This document shows positions 24,618 through 32,676 of a stretch of 64,000 nucleotides of DNA, one piece after another (the stretch's first letter is position 1; each line of letters opens with the position of its first letter). Position numbers and translations under genes: made by a program. This stretch comes from Puia sp963703355. Lineage in GTDB: Bacteria > Bacteroidota > Bacteroidia > Chitinophagales > Chitinophagaceae. The DNA lies in assembly GCA_963703355.1 (NCBI GenBank), contig OY969813.1:2232001-2296000 (forward strand). Direction: 5' to 3'. The notes under the pieces were generated by a model that searched no databases, was not told the origin of the DNA, and saw only the letters and a program-made list of their open reading frames with translations.

Positions 24618-25574
24618 ATGATCAAATTTTTTGTGAGCATCCGAATAACCTTTTTATTGATTTTGCTGAGTGTGTTTTTATTCGTGGCATGCAATAAGAC
24701 TTCGCCTTCGGGAATTAATGCACAAACTGCTACGCTTGGTTCTCTCCTGTCAACGGGCACGAATACTACCATTTTTAATTCGGCGGTTATTAAAGCCGGG
24801 TTGGATTCCGTTTTCAGCAGTCCTGCTATTTTTACCCTGATGGTTCCTAATGACGCTGCCTGTGTCGCTTCCGGTTACTCTCAAACCGTTATCAATGCAT
24901 TTACTCCGGATCAGGCGAGAGCCTGGGTACTATATCAAACCTATGCTGGAACGGCATTGCCTTTTGAGTCCTTTATAGGAAAAACAGAGGAAAAGCTGAT
25001 TATGGCCAATGGAGATTCGACATTTGTTTCGGGAGATTCTAACAGAACATATGTGAATGGTTACCAGTTTCTCAATTCGGAGGCCGCAGCAAGCAACGGC
25101 ATAATGCTCGCATTACAAAATGTATTATTGCCGCCAACGCAAAGTCTCAGTCAAATGGTCAGCAGCGACACTTCATTAACTTTTTTTAATCAGGCCATTC
25201 AGTTGTCTACACCATTTCCAGATACGCTCTCCGTTTTGCTTTCAACTGGTGGCCCTTATACTTTGATTGCACCAGATAATGATGCATTCAGAAATGTAGG
25301 TTATAATACACCTGCAGATTTAAATTCAGTTAGTCCCGACAGCCTCCGTTCATGGGTATTATTAAGTATGATTCCGCAGCGGCTCTTCGGTTACGATGTT
25401 GGTGACAGCAGTATGATTCAGACTGCATCCGACAGCACTCTCATATTTTATATAACAGGAATTCAGACTACTGTTCAGGTACTGGGAAGCGATACCACTT
25501 CGAATGTTTTATCCGTAAGCCCTATGGCCAGAAACGGCGTGATATTCAAAATCGACGGACTACTGGAACGCTAA
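24618..25574 (+). CDS. Fasciclin (FAS1)-domain lipoprotein
   Basis: 318 residues. Lipoprotein signal: hydrophobic ITFLLILLSVFLFVAC with the lipidated Cys about residue 25. Two FAS1 domains: about 45-170 (TIFNSAVIKAGLDSVFSSPAIFTLMVPNDAA) and 178-315 (TFFNQAIQLSTPFPDTLSVLLS, YTLIAPDNDAFRNVGY). FAS1 domains act in surface adhesion and matrix contact; the protein is expected on the outer membrane. Confidence 0.87.
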   Translation: MIKFFVSIRITFLLILLSVFLFVACNKTSPSGINAQTATLGSLLSTGTNTTIFNSAVIKAGLDSVFSSPAIFTLMVPNDAACVASGYSQTVINAFTPDQARAWVLYQTYAGTALPFESFIGKTEEKLIMANGDSTFVSGDSNRTYVNGYQFLNSEAAASNGIMLALQNVLLPPTQSLSQMVSSDTSLTFFNQAIQLSTPFPDTLSVLLSTGGPYTLIAPDNDAFRNVGYNTPADLNSVSPDSLRSWVLLSMIPQRLFGYDVGDSSMIQTASDSTLIFYITGIQTTVQVLGSDTTSNVLSVSPMARNGVIFKIDGLLER

Positions 25575-25593
25575 AACACCTTAATTTGCGTTC

Positions 25594-26211
25594 ATGCCAC
25601 CCGCTCCGTATCATTTGCATTTGTCGAAGGATAAAAAATTTGCCAGGATTTTAGAAGATAAAAAATTACTGAAGCTGTCGAGGCGCCAGCATGTTCATTT
25701 ATATTTGTGTTATTCAATCCTTGGCCAGCAGCTATCCACAAAAGTTGCAGAAACGATTCGCAAGCGGTTTTTGAAATTATTTAATAAGAAACCCAGTGCA
25801 GAACAGATCCTGGCCATTTCCCATGAAACGCTTCGCTCGATCGGTTTATCCGGTGCAAAGGCAAACTATGTTCACAATGTTGCAAAGTTCACCATCGAGT
25901 TCGGACTGGATCATAAAATCCTTGGGAAAATGTCCAACGAAGAGGTAATTGAATACCTCACGCAGATAAAAGGAGTGGGTCGTTGGACGGCAGAAATGCT
26001 ATTGATGTTTACCCTCGGTCGGGAAGACGTTTTTGCCGTGGATGATCTGGGGATACAGCAGGCAATGATCAAAATATACAAACTCGACAAATCGAATAAA
26101 AAAAAACTAAGGGAAGACATGCTGAGAATATCAGAAAAATGGTCACCCTTCAGGACTTATGCCTGTCTCCACTTATGGCAGCATAAGGATAATTCACCAG
26201 ATTCGGTTTAA
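25594..26211 (+). CDS. DNA-3-methyladenine glycosylase II (HhH-GPD superfamily)
   Basis: 205 residues. Helix-hairpin-helix IKGVGRWTAEMLLMFTLGR, followed by the catalytic Asp in VFAVDDLGIQQA. AlkA/Mag1-like: it removes alkylated bases such as 3-methyladenine to start base excision repair. No iron-sulfur cluster Cys set, which separates it from MutY and endonuclease III. Short form without the AlkA N-terminal domain, as is common in Bacteroidota. Confidence 0.9.
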   Translation: MPPAPYHLHLSKDKKFARILEDKKLLKLSRRQHVHLYLCYSILGQQLSTKVAETIRKRFLKLFNKKPSAEQILAISHETLRSIGLSGAKANYVHNVAKFTIEFGLDHKILGKMSNEEVIEYLTQIKGVGRWTAEMLLMFTLGREDVFAVDDLGIQQAMIKIYKLDKSNKKKLREDMLRISEKWSPFRTYACLHLWQHKDNSPDSV

Positions 26212-26344
26212 ATGAATATGAAGCAACCTCTTATTTTGTTTCCCGTATTCAGGAAAAGAGATGTTACACAATATTCCGTTTAAGTAAATAAATTATCTTG
26301 CAACTGTAACCGCTCCTATCACCTCATATATTAAATATTTTAAG

Positions 26345-26854
26345 ATGAAACAATTCAGAAGTTTTCTTTGTGTGGCTGCGATTTTTGCAATTGGCCTGGC
26401 TAGTTGTAGTAAAACAGGAAACACAGGTCCTGCCGGTCCTGCCGGTCCTGCTGGTCCCGATAGTGTGCTTTCTTCAGGCTGGATTTCACTGACCACTACG
26501 TACAATACAACTGACAGTTTATATGAAGGTACAGTTACGGCATCTGCATTATCACAAGCTATTCTTGATAGCGGTGTTATTTTGACTTATATAAATTTCT
26601 CAACAACAAGTGTTGCAGATATACAGCCAGTTTCTGCCCTGAACTATTTTATTTCTGAAGACTATACCGTAGGTCAGATAAATATTCTTTCAACACAAGA
26701 CCTGACGGGTTTGCCCTATCGTTACGTAATTATTCCTGCCTCTAAAACAACGGGAAACAGCGCAGCCACCCGTAAAGTAAACGGTTATACGACAAGCCAG
26801 CTGAAAGCTATGACGTTCGCACAGGTTCAGCAGGTGATTTCCGGAAAGAACTAA
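26345..26854 (+). CDS. Small lipoprotein with a collagen-like Gly-Pro-Ala stretch
   Basis: 169 residues. Lipoprotein signal (FRSFLCVAAIFAIGLASC, lipidated Cys at 21) followed at once by GNTGPAGPAGPAGPD, five collagen-type G-x-y triplets. The rest (DSVLSSGWISLTTTYNTTDS ... SQLKAMTFAQVQQVISGKN) is not a domain I recognise; similar short surface lipoproteins with GPAGPAGPAGP linkers are common in Bacteroidota. The triplets are encoded by a 9-bp tandem repeat. Followed by a strong terminator. Confidence 0.8.
   Translation: MKQFRSFLCVAAIFAIGLASCSKTGNTGPAGPAGPAGPDSVLSSGWISLTTTYNTTDSLYEGTVTASALSQAILDSGVILTYINFSTTSVADIQPVSALNYFISEDYTVGQINILSTQDLTGLPYRYVIIPASKTTGNSAATRKVNGYTTSQLKAMTFAQVQQVISGKN
26426..26461 (+). 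repeat. 9-bp in-frame tandem repeat coding Gly-Pro-Ala
   Basis: Two exact copies of GGTCCTGCC, a third ending GCT, and a fourth degenerate one (GGTCCCGAT). Copy number could change by slippage without a frameshift. Confidence 0.85.
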
Positions 26855-26881
26855 CTTGATTAAAGAGATAATTAAAATATA

Positions 26882-26917
26882 AAAAACCTTTTTCCAGTGG
26901 AAAAGGGTTTTTTTATA
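26882..26917 (+). terminator. Intrinsic terminator after the collagen-like lipoprotein
   Basis: AAAACCTTTTTCC, loop AGT, GGAAAAGGGTTTT, then further T residues; about 12 of 13 pairs match. The A-tract before it lets it act on the minus strand as well, where the glycosyltransferase operon ends at 26969. Confidence 0.85.
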
Positions 26918-26968
26918 ACCTAATTTATGAGACTATCCTGAATGTTTCTTTGTATAGAAAAGCAATAT

Positions 26969-28255
26969 TTATTTATCGTATTTGTTTAACAAATCCACTA
27001 TCTGCTGATTTACGACTGTAACAGTATCTGATATTGGCTTCCCAAAAAAATGGGTTTCATACTCATTTCTGTAAACACCGGACGCTTGAGTTTTGGAACA
27101 AGATTCTTTACTAAACGATGTAAAAGTCATGTAACCAACGGCAATTATGCCGAATACTGAATAAATCGTGAGGCAAACAAGGCCGCCCCATTTGATTACC
27201 TTATTTTTTGAAAATGTCACTGCTTGGTCACTTAGTACCGCTGCTATCAAAGGAATAATAGGAACCCAGAATCGGGGATCCGGAAATGGCCAGTTAAACA
27301 AAAGCAGGATATAGAAAAAAAGATAGGCTTTAACTACGAATGGAATTCTATTTTTCTTCAGAAAACAGATATAAATAAATCCACACACACCCAAAATGCC
27401 CAAAATAAAAAATAACCAGTATCCCAATGGCTGAGGCAGAACGCTTATCATTTTCGCTTTGGGCGTATTCATTAATATTTCCCCCCATTCAGAAAAGTGC
27501 CACACAAGTACATCGGAAAAATGAAGGCCTTCATTAAACTGTTTGAGCATTACAGCGGCATAGTGATTTAATCCCAATTGTTTCGAAAAAAACAATACTA
27601 TTAAAATACATGCTATAAAAGCGAACAGGAGCGTTCTGTTTTTTTTAATAACAACAATAATCTGTTGCCTGAACTCCCAAATAAGTGAGGTAAGAAAAGT
27701 AGCCAACAACGTGATGCCTATCGTACGTGTTAAAAATGCAAGAGAGGCCATGATAAAAGCTACAACGAGATACCAAATATTTTTATCTATAGTAAACCTA
27801 TAGAAGGCATAAATACCGCCAAGAGAAAAAAACAAATATTGCATTTCCGATAAAGGATGTACAACAAATTTGATCACTGTCCAATTAATAAGAATCAGGA
27901 AAAATAAAAAAAAGGGTGAGCGGATATATATAAATATTTTCCTCACAAAGAAAAGTCCGCCAAACAGATAAAGGCAATTTATTAAAACGATAGAGAACGA
28001 CTTCAGTATACCAAGTTTTGAAAGAAGAAGTAAAAGCAGCGTATAACCCCAAGGAAGATAATCGTTAGGATCAGCTCCAGGAGGGCATTTCAATTCAATG
28101 CAATCCTTAATGGCAAAATAACGTAACATGTCATAATGAATCCTAAGAGGCGTAAAACAGTTTAAAAAAAATGTAATAAACAGGATGTAAGTTGCCAATT
28201 TAAAAAATAAGTCCTTCTTATTTGATTGCGATGGATACATTAAAGAACTCGACAT
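26969..28255 (-). CDS. Multi-pass membrane glycosyltransferase-like protein (GT39/GT83 type)
   Basis: 428 residues with about ten hydrophobic segments. An early loop with AIKDCIELKCPPGADPNDYLPWGYTL, and a mid-protein VHPLSEMQYLFFSLGGIYAF, resemble polyprenyl-phosphate-sugar-dependent transferases of the GT-C fold. The acidic first-loop motif is not clean, so the class is tentative. Last gene of a three-gene minus-strand operon after a dolichol-phosphate-mannose-synthase-like GT2 and a methyltransferase: GT2 would load a lipid carrier and this enzyme would use it on the periplasmic side. Confidence 0.65.
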   Translation of the reverse strand: MSSSLMYPSQSNKKDLFFKLATYILFITFFLNCFTPLRIHYDMLRYFAIKDCIELKCPPGADPNDYLPWGYTLLLLLLSKLGILKSFSIVLINCLYLFGGLFFVRKIFIYIRSPFFLFFLILINWTVIKFVVHPLSEMQYLFFSLGGIYAFYRFTIDKNIWYLVVAFIMASLAFLTRTIGITLLATFLTSLIWEFRQQIIVVIKKNRTLLFAFIACILIVLFFSKQLGLNHYAAVMLKQFNEGLHFSDVLVWHFSEWGEILMNTPKAKMISVLPQPLGYWLFFILGILGVCGFIYICFLKKNRIPFVVKAYLFFYILLLFNWPFPDPRFWVPIIPLIAAVLSDQAVTFSKNKVIKWGGLVCLTIYSVFGIIAVGYMTFTSFSKESCSKTQASGVYRNEYETHFFGKPISDTVTVVNQQIVDLLNKYDK

Positions 28256-28258
28256 TTT

Positions 28259-28996
28259 TTAATTCGTTTTTTTCCTTCCAACCGAAATTACCGATATGCC
28301 CGTAAATGGTGTAATCAACTTGTCAGCGATTTTAAACAGCGGAATGAATTGATTATATATTTTTAATTTGGCAGGCGATAAGATTTTTTCATGAAGTATA
28401 TTGCCAGAAAACCACCACCCCAGAATTGCAGCGGCATTAAAATAACTGCTGTGAGTTATAAACAACCCAGCTGATTTCATTAATTCATTTATTTCAGTTT
28501 TTGTATATCTTTTATAATGACCAAGTTCCCGGTCGATGGAATTGTACAGCCATTTCCCAACTGGAACCAAAATTATCAGCTTGGCGTCATTTTTTAGAAG
28601 CGACATAGCATTCCGTATTGCAAGTGAATCATTCTGAATATGTTCAATTACATTTAATGCAATTACTGTATCAAATTTTTCTAATAAATCGCTGTATTGA
28701 AAATTAAAGTTCTCTGACGAAAGATCCAGTTCATAAACAGCCTGGAGATGAGGATCATTGTTAAATTTATTTCGTAGCAGGTTACAATATTCAGGGCGAA
28801 GATCACTTAATGATACATGATCATGATCTTTTAGTAAAAAAGCCGAAATATTGCCAATTCCACTCCCGATTTCGAGAATTTGACCCTTCACATAAATGCC
28901 GATTTTTTTACTTAACCAGTTGTTAAATGATAAAGTCTGGGAGAAAGCTTCAAGAGTTTCGAAACCGGAAGGATCCGATTGCGTGTTCAATGACAT
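28259..28996 (-). CDS. Class I SAM-dependent methyltransferase
   Basis: 245 residues from ATG 28996, whose A is shared with the TGA of the upstream GT2 gene (TGATG coupling), preferred to a longer start at 29053. SAM motif I is ILEIGSGIGNISAFL; motif post-I SLSDLRPEYC; motif II FDTVIALNVIEHI. C-terminal part hydrophobic (SSYFNAAAILGWWFSG). Probably modifies a glycan or lipid-linked sugar, given its operon. Confidence 0.87.
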   Translation of the reverse strand: MSLNTQSDPSGFETLEAFSQTLSFNNWLSKKIGIYVKGQILEIGSGIGNISAFLLKDHDHVSLSDLRPEYCNLLRNKFNNDPHLQAVYELDLSSENFNFQYSDLLEKFDTVIALNVIEHIQNDSLAIRNAMSLLKNDAKLIILVPVGKWLYNSIDRELGHYKRYTKTEINELMKSAGLFITHSSYFNAAAILGWWFSGNILHEKILSPAKLKIYNQFIPLFKIADKLITPFTGISVISVGRKKTN

Positions 28997-29718
28997 CAGC
29001 GAAATAAATTGTATTTTAAAATACAGAAGATAGCGCGGAAACCATCTTTCCATCCAATTTTTTTCCCTTCCAGATAAGTTCGACCATAATATGAAATTCC
29101 CACCTCGTAAATTCGAATATCCGGGATTCTGGCAAGCTTAGCAGTTATTTCGGGTTCAAATCCAAATCTCTTTTCCTTTAATTCGATATTCTGAATTATC
29201 TGAGTTTTGCATAATTTATAACATGTTTCCATATCTGTCAGGTTAAGATTAGTAAACATATTGCTTAATCTGGTTAACATTTTGTTACCTATTGAGTGCC
29301 AATAAAATAGTATGCGATGAGGATTACCGCCCAAGAACCTTGAACCATAGACAACATCTGCGGAACCTCGTATTACCGGCCTCAGCAACTCATTAAATTC
29401 CTCGGGATCATATTCCAGGTCAGCATCCTGTATGACCAGAAATTCACCAGTTGCTTTTTTTATTCCTGTATGAATAGCAGCTCCCTTGCCCTGATTGATT
29501 TCATGTCTGTAATATTGCATGTTCATTTCCGGATGCTTGGCCTTGTACTCTAATAATACAGTCTCCGTAGCATCTGTTGAACAATCATTTACCAAAATCA
29601 CCTCCTTTTGTAAATTGTGGACCAAATTTACCGCATGAACACGGTCAAGGATAAGATGTATAGTCTTGGCTTCATTGTAAGCAGGAATTATAATAGAAAG
29701 TGTTTTAAATGAATCCAT
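28996..29718 (-). CDS. Family 2 glycosyltransferase, dolichol/undecaprenyl-phosphate sugar synthase-like
   Basis: 240 residues. GT-A fold: LSIIIPAYNEAKTIHLILDRV, VNDCSTDATETVL, DxD-type motif IQDADLEYDPEEF, then VYGSRFLGGNP. Lacks C-terminal membrane helices, so resembles soluble Dpm1-like enzymes that transfer sugar from a nucleotide to polyprenyl phosphate. First gene of the operon. Confidence 0.9.
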   Translation of the reverse strand: MDSFKTLSIIIPAYNEAKTIHLILDRVHAVNLVHNLQKEVILVNDCSTDATETVLLEYKAKHPEMNMQYYRHEINQGKGAAIHTGIKKATGEFLVIQDADLEYDPEEFNELLRPVIRGSADVVYGSRFLGGNPHRILFYWHSIGNKMLTRLSNMFTNLNLTDMETCYKLCKTQIIQNIELKEKRFGFEPEITAKLARIPDIRIYEVGISYYGRTYLEGKKIGWKDGFRAIFCILKYNLFR

Positions 29719-29972
29719 AATCTTGAAGAGATATTATTAAACTTTCAGGAAGAGGATTTTAATAAAAAGCCGGAAGTTGTTCGAAGACTGAGCTTCAGGT
29801 ATCTAATATTCAATCAATTACTTCACAAAATAACCTATACTTTCTTATAATGCAAGCCTTCAACATATAAAAAAAATTGTCATCTGATATTACTTGACAT
29901 ATATGTTAATTGAAAAACCCAAAATAAAATGACGAGAATTGCCAAAAACAGAGAGATTATAGTTAGTTAAAT
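29719..29972. other. AT-rich intergenic stretch, no gene seen
   Basis: About 250 bp between the GT2 start and the msrB terminator. It must hold the promoter of the minus-strand GT operon, but I find no clear TAnnTTTG box. Only very short frames (13 codons at most near the terminator) occur and none resembles a known protein. Confidence 0.5.
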
Positions 29973-30006
29973 AAAAAAGCCCCGGGGAAAGTCCGGAGCT
30001 TTTTTA
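29973..30006 (-). terminator. Intrinsic terminator of msrB
   Basis: Stem of A6-GCCCCGG with CCGGAGC-T6, one mismatch, 7-nt loop; the T-run on each side makes it bidirectional. It lies 16 nt past the msrB stop on the minus strand. Confidence 0.8.
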
Positions 30007-30021
30007 TCCAGCACCACGTGT

Positions 30022-30567
30022 TTATTTCTTTGCGTCATAGTTTTTTTGCGCTTCCTGCGCCTTTTTGAAGTCTAACACGACTCCATTAATGCAATATCTT
30101 AATCCTGTTGGTGGTGGTCCGTCGTCAAATACATGGCCGAGATGTGATTTACATCTGCCGCATTCTACTTCGGTTCTTTCCATTCCCAGAGAATTATCTT
30201 TAAGATAGATTATACTGGTTTTGCTGATTGGCTCGTAAAAACTGGGCCATCCGCATCCACTTTCAAATTTTGTATCACTTTTAAATAACGGGTTTCCACA
30301 CACTGCACAATAGTAGGTACCGATTTCTTTCGATGTTTCAAACTTACTTGTAAAAGGCCTTTCTGTTCCTTTTTGTCTTGCAACATAATAAACGTCCGAC
30401 GGCAGAATTTTCTGCCATTCCGCATCTGTTTTGTTTACAAAAGAACTGTCTGGATGAACCTGATTTTTATCCATAGCTGTATTTTTACTATTGCCGGTTT
30501 GAGAATAACACTGCTGAAAAAAGATTGCAAGCATTACGATACCGGATGATTTAAATAGTTTGTTCAT
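30022..30567 (-). CDS. msrB: Peptide-methionine (R)-S-oxide reductase, exported form
   Basis: 181 residues. N-terminal signal peptide (about 1-22; LAIFFQQCYSQ might be a weak lipobox), then the MsrB fold: zinc cysteines CAVCGNPLF and CGRCKSHLGHVFDDGP, substrate motif SGCGWPSFYEPI, and catalytic Cys in LRYCINGVVLDF. Repairs methionine-R-sulfoxide in periplasmic proteins. Single-gene unit with its own -7 box and terminator. Confidence 0.94.
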   Translation of the reverse strand: MNKLFKSSGIVMLAIFFQQCYSQTGNSKNTAMDKNQVHPDSSFVNKTDAEWQKILPSDVYYVARQKGTERPFTSKFETSKEIGTYYCAVCGNPLFKSDTKFESGCGWPSFYEPISKTSIIYLKDNSLGMERTEVECGRCKSHLGHVFDDGPPPTGLRYCINGVVLDFKKAQEAQKNYDAKK

Positions 30568-30584
30568 GTTTATAATATATCTAA

Positions 30585-30592
30585 CAAATCTA
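30585..30592 (-). promoter_or_regulatory. -7 promoter box of msrB
   Basis: TAGATTTG on the minus strand, 17 nt before the msrB ATG; fits TAnnTTTG. No clear -33 box. Confidence 0.5.
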
Positions 30593-30734
30593 CGCAGTAG
30601 CGGTTCGTTCGGTTTGTCATTTCCTTGACATATTAGATAAATGGGCGATTTCTTTCAGCAAATAATGTTGTATTTATTAGCTTTCTGAGCAATGAAACAG
30701 CTGATTTGTTAAAGGAATTATAACAACCGTACAC

Positions 30735-30742
30735 TATATTTG
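30735..30742 (+). promoter_or_regulatory. -7 promoter box of adk
   Basis: TATATTTG fits TAnnTTTG. TTTG at 30705-30708 lies 26 nt upstream, too far for the usual -33 spacing. Confidence 0.5.
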
Positions 30743-30782
30743 TCAATACCTTATTCCGCTCATAATGTTTAATCTGGTTGCA

Positions 30783-31358
30783 ATGTTTAACCTAATTCTT
30801 TTTGGTCCGCCTGGCAGTGGAAAAGGTACCCAATCCGAGAAGTTAATTGCTCTTTACGGGTTTAAACACCTGAGTACGGGGGATATTCTTCGAAATGAGA
30901 TCAAAAAGGGCACCGCTTTAGGCCTGGAAGCCAAGAATCTGATGGACCAGGGCGTACTCGTCCCGGATGCTGTAGTAATCGGTATGATCGGCAAAGCGCT
31001 TGAAGAAAATCCAGGTGTGAATGGTTTTCTCTTTGATGGTTTTCCCAGAACAAATGCCCAGGCTGAGGCGCTTGATAAATTGCTAGCCGAGAAAAATATG
31101 TCTATCAATGTGGTCCTGGCACTCCAGGTTTCCAAAGCAGAACTCATCAAAAGATTGCTAAACCGCGGACTTACCTCCGGACGCACCGACGATGTAAACG
31201 AATCCGTAATCGGATCGAGAATTGAAGAGTATGAAAGAAAAACGGCAGCCGTAGCTGATTACTATAAGAAGTTCGACAAAGTAGTTTATATCCCCGGCGA
31301 AGGTTCCGTGAATGAAATCTTTGGCAAACTCATGGAAGAAATTGAAAGAAGACAATGA
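30783..31358 (+). CDS. adk: Adenylate kinase
   Basis: 191 residues from ATG 30783. P-loop LILFGPPGSGKGTQSEKL at the N-terminus, AMP site HLSTGDILRNEI, and FDGFPRTNAQAE. Short lid type without zinc cysteines. Interconverts ATP, AMP and ADP. ATG 30765 is an in-frame alternative; ATGTTTAA occurs at both, as if the start had been duplicated. Its 3' end runs into an octamer array. Confidence 0.97.
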   Translation: MFNLILFGPPGSGKGTQSEKLIALYGFKHLSTGDILRNEIKKGTALGLEAKNLMDQGVLVPDAVVIGMIGKALEENPGVNGFLFDGFPRTNAQAEALDKLLAEKNMSINVVLALQVSKAELIKRLLNRGLTSGRTDDVNESVIGSRIEEYERKTAAVADYYKKFDKVVYIPGEGSVNEIFGKLMEEIERRQ

Positions 31359-31363
31359 AAGCA

Positions 31364-31485
31364 AGTATGGGAGTATGGGAGTATGGGAGTATGGGGGGCG
31401 ATTTCCGAATTGCAACTATCAACAAAATCTGTTAAGGCTGGAACGAAAATAATTTTCATTCTCATACTCCCATACTCCCATACTT
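31364..31485. repeat. Inverted pair of octamer arrays, AGTATGGG family (locus 3)
   Basis: Left arm 31364-31397: four AGTATGGG units (period 8). Right arm 31461-31485: three units in reverse orientation (CTCCCATA). Spacer of about 63 bp with no recognised gene. Sits between the convergent adk and tatC genes and could fold into an imperfect stem of about 24 bp that may end transcription from both sides. Confidence 0.87.
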
Positions 31486-31501
31486 GAATTTTAGGCATAG
31501 C

Positions 31502-32350
31502 CTAAAATTCACCTTCCTTCTTCCTTAGATTTTTCTCCACTCTTACTGAAATTCGGATGCTGATTTCATATAAAAGGATCAGCGGAAGTGCAACGATGGT
31601 CTGGCTCATCCAATCAGGTGAGGGTGTAATAACAGCAGCAACAAACAGAATGGCTACGTAGGCATATTTCCGATAGGTTCTGAGGAAATCAGGAGTGATT
31701 AATCCAATATGGGTTAATACATAACTTATAAGTGGAAGTTGGAAAGCGATACCCGATCCTATCAAAATATCCAACAGGTTATCCAGATAATCATCCAGCG
31801 TTGGCCTCGTTATCAGCATACCGCTCACGCCAAGCTTATAGTTCGAAAGAAAACTAAATGTAAACGGTGCAAGCAGGAAATAACCAAAAGATATCCCCAA
31901 CATGAAAAAGAATGTCACAAAAAATATCGAACCACGGGTGCTTTTGATTTCTTTTGGTGACAGGGCCGGCTTCACAAATCGCCAGAATTCCCAGAATATA
32001 TAAGGAAAGGCAATGATAAATCCGCAGACGCATGCAATTGTTATGCTTGAAATAAACTGGGACCCAAATGCCGTAGTTTGCAATTGCACATTCGCTGCCG
32101 GCAAACAAAGCGTATCTCCTATACCAAGAAAATGACTGAGGTGGCAAAGTCCAACGACCGAAAGAAAGTCCTGCTTCAACGGCCCCATTATAACATGCTC
32201 GAATATCCAGTCAATTTTAATAAATGCGAAAACTGCCAGAACAACAATTGCCAATACCGACCGTACAATATGCCAGCGCAGGGCCTCAAGATGTTCGATG
32301 AATGACATTTCCGCCTGTCCCGGGGTTCTCTTAAAAAAATTTAAAGCCAT
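31502..32350 (-). CDS. tatC: Sec-independent protein translocase subunit TatC
   Basis: 282 residues, six membrane helices. N-terminal MSFIEHLEALRWHIVRS is the canonical TatC opening (cytoplasmic, binds twin-arginine signals), and WEFWRFVKPALSPKE is the conserved first-loop motif; FQLPLISYVLTHIGLITPDFLR also fits. Forms the receptor of the Tat export system. TatA/B genes are not nearby. A -7 box TACCTTTG lies about 33 nt upstream. Confidence 0.96.
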   Translation of the reverse strand: MALNFFKRTPGQAEMSFIEHLEALRWHIVRSVLAIVVLAVFAFIKIDWIFEHVIMGPLKQDFLSVVGLCHLSHFLGIGDTLCLPAANVQLQTTAFGSQFISSITIACVCGFIIAFPYIFWEFWRFVKPALSPKEIKSTRGSIFFVTFFFMLGISFGYFLLAPFTFSFLSNYKLGVSGMLITRPTLDDYLDNLLDILIGSGIAFQLPLISYVLTHIGLITPDFLRTYRKYAYVAILFVAAVITPSPDWMSQTIVALPLILLYEISIRISVRVEKNLRKKEGEF

Positions 32351-32382
32351 AGTTCACCGAATTGCCATTTATTAAAGAGTCG

Positions 32383-32390
32383 CAAAGGTA
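32383..32390 (-). promoter_or_regulatory. -7 promoter box of tatC
   Basis: TACCTTTG on the minus strand fits TAnnTTTG, 32 nt before the ATG at 32350. It lies between tatC and the repeat locus at 32401. Confidence 0.5.
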
Positions 32391-32400
32391 ATTGAAAAGC

Positions 32401-32676
32401 CCTAAGCATAAAGCTGAAAGCTGAAAGCTGACGGCTCAAAGCTTAAAGCTTAAAGCTCAAAGCTTAAAGCGGAAGGCGAAACGCCGAAAGCATAAGGCGG
32501 AAAGTTTTTAAATTGCGGATGGTTAATAGCAGATGGTAAAGGGGGCTTTAGGCCTTCAGTTTTAGGGTTTAGGCTTTAAGCTTTAGGCCTTACGCTTTGT
32601 GCCTTGCGCTTTACGCCTTCAGTTTTAGGCCTTACGCTTTGTGCCTTGCGCTTTAAGCCTTCAGCTTTAGGCTTTA
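32401..32676. repeat. Inverted pair of heptamer arrays, AAAGCTG/GGCTTTA family (locus 4)
   Basis: Left arm 32401-32504: AAAGCTG, AAAGCTT, GGCGAAA-type units, period 7, drifting along the array. Right arm 32545-32676: GGCTTTA, GCCTTAC, GCTTTGT units, the reverse-complement type. Spacer about 40 bp. The right arm reaches the stop codon of the GldE-like gene (32674-32676). Both flanking genes are on the minus strand. Confidence 0.87.

Noticed and set aside
30765..30782. adk start at ATG 30765
   Set aside because: The extra six residues duplicate the start of the protein (MFNL) and are absent from the family; 30783 matches other Adk N-termini, though 30765 cannot be excluded.
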